Below, piece by piece: positions 36,909 to 50,040 of a DNA stretch of 64,000 nt (position 1 is its first letter; each line of letters starts with the position of its first letter). Source of the stretch: Gymnorhina tibicen (taxonomy: Eukaryota > Chordata > Aves > Passeriformes > Artamidae); contig VXAZ01007995.1 of the NCBI GenBank assembly GCA_013399875.1, positions 2,645,486 through 2,709,485 on the forward strand. The letters run 5' to 3'. The notes beneath the pieces were generated by a model that was given only the letters and a program-made list of their open reading frames with translations, had not been told where the DNA came from and ran no database searches. The position numbers and the translations under genes are program-made.

Positions 36909-38890
36909 AAGCAGGAGGAGGTGAAGAGAAGGGAATATATTTTTAAAATATTTGGAAGATTTGAGAGGCCAAACAAAGAAGAGACACTTTCTTTTTTGGA
37001 GCTTTGAGATTAGTCATGCTGCTGTCTGTTTTGGAAAAGTGTTGATATAATAGAGAGCCCAATCTTGTGCTAATATGTATGGACTGATACAGCTTTCTCT
37101 ATGCTGCATAAATCCTTCCAACTGTATTAAATTGGAAATGCTTTATTCTGAGAAGAGCAATTATCAGAATTCAGCATATTTCTCCCCCTCCCTGTCACCT
37201 AACTCTGTGCTCTCTTCCAGATCTTTTTTGACTTGCATAAGCCCCAAAGAGAAAAGGATTTATTTAGTGTTGACCAAAGGTTCAGCAGTGTAAGTTTATA
37301 GAAATAAGTTATGGGGAAAACTTCCCTTAGTATGTAGGGGGTTTTTTTTAGATTTCTGGAGTAGTCTTCCAATTAAAACAGAGAAACTGACTCATTTTTC
37401 TAAATGCCTGAAGTGTCACAGAGAAATTCTTTGGATATTTGCTGTCAGGACCGTGGCCCACTGTTCAGTTCTGTGGAGATCACTAAGAGGATATTTCTAG
37501 CACAAGATGCTAACTGGAAGGCTGTGCAGTGGTGGAGGATATGTCACTGGAGCAACTCAGGTACTTCCGTGGGCACTGGTGGGCCCAGCCTGCAGTGGAT
37601 CCACTGTGGGCTGGATGTCGGTGTTTGTAACTCAGTTTGAGCTGGAAACTGCACTGGGTGCTCTGGAGCTGATACCCAGCAGCAGCTGGAGTCACCAAGA
37701 GAGGACCGAAAGGCAGCATGAAGCTGAAAATGTTGCTTATCCGGGAAAACGATGGTGACTGTGTGGGTTAAATTAAGAGCAGCCCTTCCTCAGGCCACTA
37801 AGCGTGCCCTGCACGCCATTGCACAGCGATGCCTGCGTGCAGCACCTGCAGCTTCTGTGCAGTCACCTCAGAAAAATATAGAAAAGATTTTCTGGGCTAC
37901 GCAGAGAGGCTTCTGGGAGATGTTAAGGTCTTCTTGTGGCATGAGGCATAATGTTACTGTGGCTGCCGTGGTTTCAGAATAGAAAAGCCCCAAGGTTTTT
38001 AGGAGAAGAGGTAATAATTTTCCTTAGCCCAGCTGGTATTGTTGGAGAAGGAAGACAAGTTTGTCATTGTTTTGTGACGCAGACACTCTGCCAGCAGGTC
38101 GCATCTTATGAATCACATCTGGTCCCTGGAGAGCCGGGCTGGATTTTCACCTGGGAAATACAGACTCCTAAAATTCTATTTAAATTATGTGTATGCTGGT
38201 TTTATAACCAGCTCTTCGTAACAATTTGTTCCACAGTTTTGGGGCCTACTGAGTATAACTTTCATCTTTCCCACAGAGTTCGGTGTTTGTGAAATAGGAT
38301 GAAAGGACCATTTTTCTTTTCAAAAGAAGTCCCATAGGTGGCAAAGGTGAAAAGCCCATAACAACTGCTGGACTTTGTTTTCTGTTGCCCTTGGACAGAT
38401 CCTTGAATCCCCTGAGAGAACTGCGGTTTCTCTGCCCCAGTCTCACCCTAAGGAGTTTCTAATAATTCAAAGCCTCTGAAAATACTAAACATACCCAGAA
38501 GAGCAACCCAGCCCTAGAGAACCTAACAGCCTTACCAGTTTGGAAGCAGTCATAATGAAAATCTTTCTTTTTTCTAGATTTAAATTTCAGTTTTCTGTCA
38601 GTGGATGTTAAATCTTTGCGTACTCAGGAGAGCTGCTCTCTCAGGAGAAACTCCCATCATAATCCCACTGAAAAGCATCTGAAAACCAGTAAGAATTGCA
38701 AAACAGCCCCTTCCCTTTTCTGTTGATTAATATCTCACTTATCTTTCAAATTACTTCAAAAATACCCATCTGAGCACTGCAGAAGATACCACTTTCAGTT
38801 TGTACCATCCAAACAGACATCATTCCCAGAAAACACCAGGTAGGCCTATTTCCAAGGAAACAATGTTGAAAACATAATAGAAGAAATATT

Positions 38891-38905
38891 AAAAAAAAAA
38901 AAAAA
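38891..38905 (+). repeat. Poly(A) tract, 15 bases
   Basis: An A run followed by (CAA)n-like 'gcaacaacaaag'. No retroelement body recognised. Confidence 0.85.
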
Positions 38906-39155
38906 GCAACAACAAAGCAAATGAATGAATTCCTGCCTTTTGAATATGGCAATTCCTGGAAAAAATTAACTTTGACCAGTTAATCAGTACTAACATTTAT
39001 TACTCAAAATGTTATCCCTTTTGATTTGACAGGCTTGTTTTGGATAATTTGTCAAAGATGACAAAAAGGCTCATATGCCTCTCGTTCATTTTGACCTTTC
39101 TTACTATTAGGAAATTAATTTCAGAACTGAAACAAATGTATTAGTGTTGTCATTT

Positions 39156-39170
39156 AAAAAAAAAAAAAAA
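39156..39170 (+). repeat. Poly(A) tract, 15 bases
   Basis: An A run followed by gaaag. It is the second A tract within 300 bp and shows no element boundary. Confidence 0.85.
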
Positions 39171-42100
39171 GAAAGATGAATACCTTGCCTTCAAGCTGTT
39201 TCTTCATATTAATCCATCACACGGTAACATGATCGCTTTTTGACACATAACATCTTACCAAGATACTTTCGACATTCACACCAGCTCTTATTAAATACTG
39301 CACATAAATTCCAAGTGCTGGAAGTTATTGATGGGAAAGAGTGAATAATAGAGAGTATACATACGGGAAACACGGAGGAGAGAAAGGTTTTCTTTAGTTA
39401 AAAGGTTTGTCTGAACATGTGGTTTTATGATTGTCAAGGGTAAAAAAAAGCAAATACTCAGTTTCTCCCTTGATAGTGTTTTATTTTGTAACTCACAAAG
39501 AAGGAATAAGTAAATACTTTCAATCAGTATTTTTTTTACTTAGAATTGTTAGGTTTTCTTTTTGTTTTGCTTAGTGGAAACAAGTTTTAATCCAGTCAGG
39601 TTAAAAAAAACCCAACAAATCTGCTTTTTCCTTGTTGTTGTTGTTGCTGTGGTTGCAACATTTGTTTTCATCTATTCCATTTTAATATTTGCTGCTGTTT
39701 ACCCATAATTCCCACCACATCCTCCCCCTAAATTGCCTGTAGCTCTTGGAAACGTGTTGGTAGGTGCCTTACTGAGTAACAGTCGTGAGCAGTTCCTTTG
39801 ATCCTTTCAGTTATATATCAAAGCAAGCATTTGAGCTATATGGACAAATTAAATGATGCACTAGTCCAAGACATAGAGAACTACAGACTTGCTAAGCACT
39901 GGTGGCTGTCAGGCACAGCCACTGTGTAATGCTGGATTGGAGTCACAGTTGTTAATGAGGGCTTAAGCCTGGCCGGGGTTGAAGTCCAGGTGAAGTCTGA
40001 ATAAACACTCAAACATGTGGATGCATGTTCAGAAGACATTTTATTTAGTTGTACTCCTTGTATTGGTGTGTCTGTAAGTCTGGGCTTCGCAGCTTTGGAA
40101 AACTTCGTTAAGGGTCATGATGCAGGAAAGAATGGGGATCACACTAAGATATTGCTGAGATGCCTTTTTATCCAACACACTTAGCATGCGATGGGCTCTG
40201 GCTTTACATTCATCATGTAACCGTATTATTGAACCTTAACAGCCTCTTTGATTTGTGAATTCCAGCTTTCCAACAAATCCGCTCGATGTGTGGATTTCAA
40301 ATCTATGGTTCATGGGTAGACTGGAGCAAAAGGGTCACATCAGCCACGTTTTAAATACCATGTGGGTAAATCAGTCAAGTATTATCACATCAGACTAGCC
40401 ACATCTATTATTTTGCAGAGATGAGTTCAGCAAAGTGCCAGTTATGCTCTGTGGAGAGTTATGTTTATACAGCCATCAGCAGCTGCTGCTTCCCATTTCC
40501 ATAGCTGAAATGGAAGGCAGACTTCTGAAACTAAAGGATACATTTTATTACCATTGGTGCTGCCATTTTCTTGTACGGTGAGGAAAATGTCGAGAATGAT
40601 TTTTAGTGAAGGGTGATATAAAACCTTGATAAAGGGAAGGGGGTTGCACAGGAGTGGAGCATCTGTTTGCACAGGGACATTGTGGCACTAGGTGGGAGCG
40701 CCAGGCTGTTTCAGCTCCCATGTCCACCTCCTGGTCATGCAGAGGAGTGTGTCTCACCAACCCCAACCTCTTAATTTGGCATTTGTCTTGAATCCTGATA
40801 TTGTTTTTGGTCATGCAGAGGAAGGAAAGGCCATGTGCCATAAAGAACTGGTCATTTTTCTGTCTGTGTGAATCAGTCAAAGGCATGTCTTGGATATATG
40901 TAGACCACTGGAGCCAGGAATCCTCTCCTGGGTGCACCTCTGTTCCCTGAGGATGTATTGTTGAAAAATTTGCTGGTGGTTTCCTATATATCTGTAAGAC
41001 ATACAGTGCACTGAGCTCTGTGTATTTTCTGGAAGATAAAGTTGGTGTGAGTTGTGGGTACACATTGCTTTCTGAACCTCAACCCCATCTCATCTTCAGT
41101 CCACATCACCACAATCACGATGGGGAAATGCAGATAATTGTGAGTCACCTGGGCTGGCTTTTGGGTAGATTTGTCCTTTCTGTAGCAACTTGGAAGACAG
41201 AGAGAGGAGCACTCTGTTAGATTAGCCAGTCCACCCCCACAGCCAGCCAGGTTGTTTCCTACCTGCTGTGTTTTTAAAAAAAACCCAACACTTTGCTCTG
41301 TTCTAACAGCTACTTTCTGTACTCTTATGAAGAAACCCGCTATCACATTGAAGTTGCATTTACTCAAATATTCAATGGTCACAAAGGGACAATTCCATGC
41401 AGCATGTACAATGCTTTATACCACAAATACATACATGAAAATGGCCGTGTTAAAACAATATTAGGAGAGTTCTGGTCCTAGGGTTTTTCTTCTTTGTAAA
41501 GCTTGTGCCATACATACTTTAGTTTTTACTAAAATAAATTCTCTGTGTGATATTTACCTTAAGCACTGTTTAAAGATTTATTTTGGTAGTGTATAAGATC
41601 AGAAAAATATGTTTTTGCATATAATATTCACTTCCAGACAAAAGGTTTTTCTTTTTTTCCTGAAAAACCATGTGCTTTGTCATAGCCCTTTTTTATCCGG
41701 AGAGGCTCAGGCAGCAGCACTTTACCCAGCTCTCCTTTTGGAGGACATGGACTGCTTGCACCTACTCCCTGTGTCAGAGGCAGAATTCCAGTTGATACCA
41801 GTCAAAATGTGAGGAACACGGTTTTCTGCCAGGCTTCCCATGAGGGCTGGCTGAGGCACTCACATTCTATTGAACACACCAGGAAAACATCAGCTGGGCC
41901 CGAGTCCCCACCCAGCTCACAGGTGAGCCACCAATTCAGTGAGTCAGAGCAATGGACAGATGGAGAAAAATCAATGATTTCGCAATGTGATCTGCGTGAC
42001 CCTGAGTTCCACGAAAAGCAGGTGATTGTTACAGCCAGTGGCTTGGCTTTATGCAGCTCTGTGCTGTTTCTTGGGATCTCAGTTTTCTCCCATCATGGCT

Positions 42101-43479
42101 GAGATACTGAGGGACATAGCATAGTTTCTCTTCTGGAATGTAAAACCATTTAAGCCCAGCAGTCTTTCCCTTTCTCATGCCACAGATCCATGGTGGTAGA
42201 GGATAAGTAGGGGTTCTATTTGAAATTAATCTCTTTTTCATCAAATTTCCTCAGGACATTCACAATTCTTGGAGGAGCTTTGATTAAAGGAATGGAAAAG
42301 GATGATGGCTCTCAGGGTTCAGGGAAGAGTTTGGTAGGGAAAGGTAAAGCTGGCAGAAGAGATTTGCAAATCAAAGAAACTATTAGAGTCCAGTTCAGCT
42401 GATGGCCTGCAGATGGAATTGGTCAGCACTTCCATTCCACCTTCTCTGCTCTCCTGGGAATAAACAACACTCCAGCAGACAAATCCCACCCCTTGGATCT
42501 ACGCTTGCAAGTGGGGTTTGCTGCACCCACAGAGACAGAAGGAATGGGAATAGTATGAAAGCCTCTGGTATTCAAGGTTGGGGAGAAGAGGTGGCTCAAC
42601 CCCAGACGTGCCTCTGGCTGGGGAACCTTTCCCTCTTTATCTTGGATATCAGCGTTCCTTGTGCTGCTGGTGGCACTGTGGGCCTGTGACGAGGGACAAG
42701 GAGCAGCTGCCATGTCGATGAGGGGCTGAGATCTGCTCCCTGCAGCTCTTCTGGGGGAACCGCCTGGGGTTTTCATTTATTTTTATCACGGGCTTTTCAT
42801 CCAGCAGCACTCAAGGAGTATGTGTGGGTGTGTGTTACTCCTTGAGATTTCTTGGACAGGGCCTGTGACTCTCTCCCCAGTGCCTCTTCAAGTCACTTCT
42901 GACTATCCTGGAGAGGTAAAGACAGATTCAACCCCCAAAATAACATCCTTCCTGCCCTTCCCCAGCAGCATGAAGCTGGGGAAAATTGAGACTGGAGTCT
43001 AGACCCAAACTCCTTGCTCAGACCCTTGTGTGCTGAACAGAAATAGAAGACATTACTCAATTATTTCCCCAGCTATGCACACATCCTTCATGCAGGTGGT
43101 TCCTGTACCTGCACTGAGCAGGCAGCTGCAATATTCAGCCCCCCAAGCCATGGAAAATTCTAACTGTTCCTTTAAAACATCTGTACGGTGACTTTCCTTC
43201 TCCCTTGATCCTGCTTCTCACTGCCATCTTCCTAACAAAGGAGTTGTTACCCAAAGACTTGTTATCCCTCTCTCTGCTGATGGCTCGCTTGACAGCTCTG
43301 TCTGTATGTAAATTAACTTTCTTTTTTTGCTTTATTTTTTATCCAGAGCCATCTTGGTTTTGGCAGTCTCATCAAAAAAGCATATTCTGCTTTAAATTAC
43401 CCCCAGTTCTCTAAAATGCCTCCCACACCACACTTAAAAATCATTCTTTCTTCTTCTGATTGGGAGTTTCAGCAACACT

Positions 43480-44160
43480 TAAGTCTTAAAATAAATGACT
43501 TGTTTGTGGTTGAGTGCTTCCCTTATGCGACACCTTTTGTTATTAATATCTGCACATCTGTTTGTTTAATTATTTGATTTCCTGCATGAAACCAAAAGTC
43601 ATAATTTTTTTAGAAGTTTGTGTGAGCTGATCTATGAAAATCTTCTCATTTGGGGTCACAGCAGCTTTCATTCCTTCGCCTTTTAGGCAGTGTTCCAATG
43701 TCAGTCACTTATCATAAATAATCAGTTTCATCAGGTTGCTGCAGAGATTCAGCCCGTTGCAGACAACGCAGAGGGTAAATCTGGCCTTAACTCCAGGCTG
43801 AAAGTGGCCTTTCAAAACTAATTTGGGGATTTACGAAACGACAGACAGGCTCTCCTCGCGCGCAGAGCTGCTGCTCCTTGTTGTTGCTGGTTGGGTGTTT
43901 TTTTTTAATTGCCTGGTTAATGTAATCTGACACACTTCTAATGGCCCGCTGGTGAGTTCAATAGGGTAGTGGTTTTCATCAGGTGCTGGTAATAGGGTAA
44001 AGGAGCTTGGTTTAAAACCTGTTAAAGACGCAGCAATCTTTTTTAAAAGCTCACTGTTAGCAGCTCTTCTGGACCCTGTGCTAAAGGATATTAATGTTAG
44101 GAGCTGCCTTGCTACCAGAGGCTCCAGCTGAGTCCTGCCTGCTCTCGTGTCCATTTGGTA
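43480..44160. promoter_or_regulatory. Candidate conserved noncoding element
   Basis: Seen: high-complexity sequence without simple repeats, retaining CpGs ('tttacgaaacgacagac', 'cctcgcgcgcagagctg') in an otherwise CpG-poor intron, with TAAT-type homeodomain-like cores ('ggttaatgtaatctg', 'ctaatggcccg'). Inferred only: such texture is common in vertebrate intronic enhancers. No alignment was available. Confidence 0.25.
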
Positions 44161-45779
44161 AGTAGGAAACAGCCAGCCCTTGTGGCAAGTTCTAAATCGG
44201 GGCTGTGGGATGCGGAACTTCCAGCCGAGTCTGGGGCAGAATAAACTCGGTTCCAGGAGAAAACTCCACGGAGTGTCATAGAAACACCAAAGGGTTTAGT
44301 GTGTGAAGACCAGCTCCCAGCCTGAGAGCAGGGATGGATCTATCTGGGGAGAGGTTTTTCAGGGAAGAAAATCTCCAGCTGTAGAGAGCATGCCTGAGGT
44401 GAGAGAACCCACTAGAAACCAGTAGGTTGTACATTTGCAAGGTCAGGTAGGAACTAATCAAGTGTACTCTGTCTTTTTGAGCCTGAGTAGGGTATGATGA
44501 CCATGACCATTTGGAGTATTGAAAATTTGCTGCTTTTCCTACTGAAGATCTATTTAAACACTGGTGCAAAGAAATGACCATTTATAAGTTCTCCAAATAC
44601 CTGCAGCAGCCACTCTTGGCTCTGTTTCTGATCAAGAAAGAGCTTGTAATGATGGGTGAAAAGTATAAAGCCACAGTGAAAAGGAAGGGTTTTCTTAAGC
44701 TATGGTTTCTTGTAGAAATATATTGCTTCTTCCAAAATATTAGATTGCTAGACCTGGGGAGGTTTCCCATTTGTGCACACTTTTAATTTCTTTGTCTGCA
44801 TTTTGCCTCAATTCTTATGGTGGTTTTGCTTAAGAAATTTAAGCATTCAATGACATTTCTTCTGCTTGACAGTCCTGTTTTGGAGTGAAAACCTGCAATA
44901 ATTCTGCCTTCCCCTATGCCGTGAACTTGCCTTCTCACATACCTGAAGGGAGGCAAACATCACGAGCTGTCAGCCCTTCTTTGCCTTTGCAAATAGGGAT
45001 GGATCAAAGCTGTGGGTTTATTTAGTTTCAAAATATATAGAGTTTGGCTGCAGACTGGTTCGTGGACTGTGAAGCACAAGCTCACTTCTAATTGCTCTCT
45101 ATCTTTATTGAAGTGGTCAGCATTTTTTTCAACAGAGCCTTTTGATTTTCATGGTGTTGTGGCACAAGTATTAATAACTGAACCACCACAAGTGCTCTGA
45201 CCCATGCCATGCCTTTTTTCTACGGTCTCCACTTTTTCTGCCTGAGGGTCTTTGATTGACATCATGAGCTGAGGGCCCCATAGCATGAGGTATGATGTGG
45301 CATTTAGCCCTCTGTATTTTTACTGCAGATGGACCACACATACTGCACGTGAAGTTTTATCCACATAACGACAACCTTGGGAGCAAAAGAAAAAAAGAAA
45401 TAGCAAGAACTCTAGTTTCCAAATGGTAAAAGGAGCAAGGACATTTGAACTGGCTGTTTCACAAATTTTTCTGTGTGGGTGTGGTGCTGTGTCCATCAGT
45501 CCCCCCTCTGTCACATCAACAGGTATGCTGTGAGGGGCACCAGCATGGTTACAGAGTGATGTTTTCATTTTGCCAGGGGTCTGGGCAGTGGGGAACACCC
45601 CAAGATGCTCATGCACGCAGTGAGCTATAGGGCTGTCCTGTCTGTTCTGGGACAGTCGAGATCCAAGAACAAAGACACCAATTCTTCTCCGTACTGAGAA
45701 TGCATCGCTTTCCTCTTCTGTTTTGTGCTGTGGCTGAGCCAGGGAAGCCTTGCTTGTGCCCTTGTATCACATCGCTATC

Positions 45780-46060
45780 CCTTTTATTTTCTTTGTGATC
45801 ACCGCTGGAAATTTTGTCCGATTAGAAGAAACTTTTACCTCTATTAAGCCCCCGAATCTCCATCAAGCATCTGATAGACTGGGCCCTAACGGCAGCCGCT
45901 TTACTTCTTTTCAGGCCCCATCCATCAGGCTGACAGTGACTGCCGATGGGCCAGTCATATTGTCTATATTTCATACACAAACATCAGGCCTGCTGACAGC
46001 ACTTTGCACACTCGGAAATTGCTTTTGCTGTGAGCTGAATTTCAACTAGAGCTTTTTTGC
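45780..46060. promoter_or_regulatory. Candidate conserved noncoding element
   Basis: Complex sequence with no repeat similarity and several CpGs, for example 'gatagactgggccctaacgg', 'cagccgctttac' and 'gtgactgccgatgggcc'. A 99-codon frame crosses it but has no recognisable protein features. The regulatory role is inference from texture alone. Confidence 0.22.
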
Positions 46061-47968
46061 TGGCTCCATCTCTCAGTGTTTATGACCCTCAGGAGCAGAG
46101 GAACTGCTGTGAATAGATAATGCTGAAAGCACTCTTGTAGCACAGAAGGTTTCATGTCTGAAGTATTTAATGTTTACAGCAAATTTGGTGTTTGTTAATT
46201 TGCATTTTTATTCTTTCCTTAAAGAACTGTCACCTTATTCTTCTGCTTGTCCTTTGTACAGATGTGTGGCAATTTTGCTGGGGGAGCAGCACTGATGGGG
46301 TGGGGGGAAAGAGCAGAGGAGGTGTTAAGGGGTGGGAAGAAGGCTGGGTAGAGTTACAAAATGCTCCATGGCTTAGGCAGCTATCCTGATTAATGCTGCT
46401 TCAGAGGATGGGGAAGGAAGGGCTTCCAAGCTGTGTAGAGTAACCCCTTTGCTCTGCATTGAAATAACTTTGACAGACTACCCATCATCAGCTTAGAAAT
46501 CAAACACATTAGCATATAGGAAAAAGACTTTAGCCTGGAATGAATGGTATCTTCTGGTCCTTTCAGAGAACAGGCAAATTATTTTCATTATTGGAAAGGA
46601 CAGATCCCTGCTAATAAAACACCCCTCCAGCAGCTGAACTGTATTTCTTGTGGGAATAGAATTGCTTCTGCTGGAGCCCAATCATTGTGTTTGCACAAAT
46701 ACGTGGTTTTGCACTTGGACTGGTACACAAGGGACTGCGTGTGTTAGTGGGCAGCCCTGAGTCTCTATCTACACCCCTGCAAATGTTCTCACAGGAAGAA
46801 ACGTGTTTATGTTCACCTCTGTGTTTGTTTCCAGCTATCCTTGAGCAAGTGTGTGCTGGGAGTCACTCAGAACCTCAGGAGCGGATGAGGAGGAAATAAA
46901 GATGGCTCTTTAGAAAGTTGTGCGGCAGTTTCAGATGAACTATGGAGGTCACATAGATTAACCTACCCCTACCAAAAGTTCCCCAGGCAATCAGTGCTCT
47001 GGCTGGCCAGGCAGTTTTACAAGGACTGTAAAGAATGTACAGAGACATATCCCTGTAAAATCAGCTCTTACCTGGAAGCTCAATGAGCCATCAAATTCAG
47101 GAGAAGAGCAACTATTTCTTGGGAAAATGTAATGTTAAGTGTCTGAAAATTAAACTCCAAGCCAGTATATTTTTGTGTGCAGCTAGAGTAACCTATGTTC
47201 AAGTAACATTAAGGACAAATTGTCAGAGTAAAAATCCCATGTTAAAAGGAAAAAAAACACATCCAGCCCTTAGACTTTGCCCAGCATCAGGAACAGCTTA
47301 TTATATGTGGTTGAAGCAGAAAGATTTTTGAAGTGTTCTTTCTTCTTTCAGTTGTTCTAATGTTTTGTTATTTCTTTTTCCTTTGGTTATTTTTTCCAGC
47401 CTGGAGAGAGCTGGAGATTTGACTGGCTAGTTTGCATATGTGCAATAGATTTTGTCATGCTCTAGCTCAATGATCTTCTGTTTGAGTTGCAAACTATAAA
47501 GGGTAACATTTAATCTCTGTGTTCTTTTTTGCCAGGCCTGAATGACATTTGTGTTAGTGATTTTTTTGGGGCATTTTTTTTTCCCCTACCCTTTTACACT
47601 TTGATTTTTAAATGGAAACCGAATGTTGTGCCTCTAACTTCCTGACAGGGTTAAAGAATGACACTTCTATTTCAAAAATAATTTGACTATCTGAAAACTG
47701 ATTTTCAAGAGACAGTATTTTATTGATGATATGTTGTATGACCTTTTGTGTCGTTATTGTTGAGATACGAGGATAGAAGGAGAATTTACTGCATTGATTG
47801 AACCTGAGGTATGAAACATTAAATACAAACTAAGGGTGATTTCTTAAGTAAGCAGCACCTTTCCAAATAACATTTTTCTGGATGTTCCTGTTACAATAAC
47901 TCTTGCACTTCCGTCCTGGAGCACCACAAAGGGGTGTTGTGTTTGGGTGTGTGTAATGGCGGGCTATT

Positions 47969-47989
47969 TTTCCATGTCAGGAGGGTTAA
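47969..47989 (+). repeat. 21-bp exact dispersed repeat, copy 1
   Basis: The 21 bp here are identical to 50020-50040; both read ...ccatgtcaggagggttaa. The flanks are unrelated. A shorter 'ccatgtcaggaggg' match also occurs at about 10727-10741. Confidence 0.85.
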
Positions 47990-48084
47990 CTGACCAGCAT
48001 CCCATCGAATTTGCACTACTGTGCACCATAGAAAAGTGTCTTCCATGAGGAGCTGGTGATTTATGGAGATCAGACAAACTGGTT

Positions 48085-48172
48085 TCTGCAGTGCCCATTT
48101 ATAGGAGTGAGAGCTGAGAGGAACTCAACTTGTTGAAGGTCAAATGCCAAGCCTGTGTCAGAACTGAGAAAT
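48085..48172 (+). repeat. MIR-like SINE remnant
   Basis: 'cagtgcccatttataggagtgagagctgagagga' followed by 'ttgttgaaggtcaaatgccaagcctgtgtcagaactgagaa' tracks the MIR 3' half ('ccattttacagatgaggaaactgagg...cttgcccaaggtcacacagcaagt.agtggcagaactggga'). Strongly diverged. Confidence 0.5.
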
Positions 48173-50019
48173 CAATGCACATGTCACTTCACGAGATGGA
48201 AGCTTCTGCCCCTTTTGCTTCTGCTGGCTTGGGAACAGTGGAGGCAGGGCCTCCTGAAGTATTCCCTGTAGCAGAAGTATTAGGAAACAACAGTCTTCAA
48301 TGTGTGATAAATGAGCACAGTGACTTGGGACCCAACCAGAGAAATCCAAAAAAATATCAGAGAACTGGGAGCTATGTTCCCAGGCAGCTGACACTGCATC
48401 CTGATATCCAGTCGTGTGGAACGGAGCCAAAATTACGCCTTCATGTTGGAATACTTCTTTATATCTCTAGCCCAAAATGAAGGAAGCAAGGTTCTCAGTG
48501 TAAAAGTGCAGAAAATAGTAAGGTTGTTGAATAGTTTCCCTGAAAACTAGCTTCTTTCTCTTTCCTTTGCCCACATTGATCAGTGGTAGAAGCTGGACTT
48601 GACTATGAAGGCTTCCTGTCTCCCCTAAACTAAATACTTAACCAGAAGAAGTGAAGAGAAAGAGATAAGCAACCTCCCATCTCCATGTCGTTTTTGTAGT
48701 TACAACCTCCACGTTCACTCTGCTTGAAAACGGGGTCTAACATGGAAAACATTTCAGTTCAGCACCTGGAGCCTCTCCTTACCCCTCCAAAACAAGAGCA
48801 GCAGCATAATGGACAGAAATTGAAAGCATTGGTTGGCTTTTCCTCACGTCTTGCATGACCTTGGGGAGGTTGTTTTCCCCCAGGCTTTGGTTGCCAGGCT
48901 ATGGTGGGACCCTGCCCACTGAGTCAACTGAAGTGTTTTAAGACCAGCCAGGAAGTGCCACAGGGAGCACAGGGACATTGAACAGCAGCCACAGGTATCT
49001 GTGGTGCTGATTGAGCCTTGTCCCACCGGGAATACGGTGGTGGTGGCTATAGCACGTGGAACAGTAGATTAATAGATTGGGAAACCATCATGGGAGCATC
49101 TCTATGATTTCACTTTAGAAAATCTGACAGAGTTCCTGAGCTTTCTCTGGCTGCAGTGTGAAGGAAGAGGAAGGGTGGACAGTGATCATACCAAGTTATG
49201 ATGGGCCTGACTAAGGAAGACAGAGATGCAGCCACTTTTCTGTCTGGTAAACCTGCACACAGCTGTTAGAATACAAATGGTTGTGAAGCAGTGAAGCAAG
49301 TGCTCGATTATGGATTTTATCATCCTCCAAGCTCCTCACAGGGCAATAGGTGACTTTTGGGGGTCATGGGGACTTTCAGATGTGGATATCTAGCATACTA
49401 GGCAGCATGGTAGTCAAAGGCAATAGAATATCCTCCAGATCCCCTTTGATGTAGAGGATGTGTGGCAGGTTCCACCTTGGTAGGGAATCTCATTAGCTGT
49501 TGCTGAGAGGAAGCAACACAGTCAAGAAGCAACTCAGGCTCCCTCTTTGCCCTCTCATCCTGTTAGCCATTGGGAAGCAATTTTCTTTTGTTGTTTTATG
49601 ATCCTTAGAGATGAGCCAATGATCACAGCTTTATTTTCTGAGGAAGAAGAAAAAAAGGGTTTGAGAAGTGTGTTCCCCCCGCTTCCTGGTATTTGAAAAC
49701 TATTTTCCCAGGCCCGTTTTGATAATACTAATATCTATAATATTTATCTGAAATACTGTGAAGCCCCAAACAAGCTGTATTCTGTTTATGAACACTGGAA
49801 CTGCACAGCTCCCCTTCCCCTTCAAACATTTGCATGTATACAGTTTATCTTTAGCATTAAAAATAACATTTGTAATCTTCTGAGAAAATTTCAGTTATCC
49901 TTTTATGTCATTCACTGCAATGCTTCCATTTTAACTGAATCATTTCTAATCAGTTGAGATTGCTTAGCAAATACATGTGGGAGACTTTTTTTTCCCCCCA
50001 TAGATAAAATAAGAATTTA

Positions 50020-50040
50020 TTTCCATGTCAGGAGGGTTAA
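50020..50040 (+). repeat. 21-bp exact dispersed repeat, copy 2
   Basis: Identical to 47969-47989, same orientation, about 2.05 kb apart. It has no recognised family and no inverted structure. Confidence 0.85.

Larger units (their letters stand above)
30354..38890. other. Unique intronic sequence, no gene seen
   Basis: Apart from the small repeat fragments and the GT repeat listed separately, this stretch shows no recognisable exon, RNA gene or mobile element. Open frames up to 158 codons (31617-32093, minus; 35725-36195, plus) have no family features, no flanking splice pattern and non-coding composition. Confidence 0.6.
39171..47968. other. Unique intronic sequence, no gene seen
   Basis: No exon, RNA gene or clear transposon was recognised. 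The 171-codon minus-strand frame at 40548-41063 and the 57-codon frame after an AG at 41302 were read and look like chance. Two sub-blocks (43.48-44.16 and 45.78-46.06 kb) have more complex, CpG-retaining sequence and are noted as candidate conserved elements. Confidence 0.55.

Noticed and set aside
36822..36911. GT/T-rich tract ending in cag, resembling a strong 3' splice site
   Set aside because: The following sequence holds no credible exon; it is low-complexity repeat sequence.
40548..41063. 171-codon open frame, minus strand
   Set aside because: No recognisable family, no splice or promoter context, and overlapping open frames on the same strand. Composition is like the surrounding intron.
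41302..41481. Open segment preceded by a splice-like 'ttctaacag', encoding SYFLYSYEETRYHIE... and ending in a stop
   Set aside because: Looked at as a possible terminal exon. The peptide matches no family I know, the next CCP6 block is different, and there is no clear polyadenylation context. A protein search could reopen it.
45750..46049. 99-codon plus-strand frame with a hydrophobic start, resembling a signal peptide
   Set aside because: No ATG-supported context (the assigned start is a non-ATG codon) and no family features. The region is better treated as possible noncoding conserved sequence.
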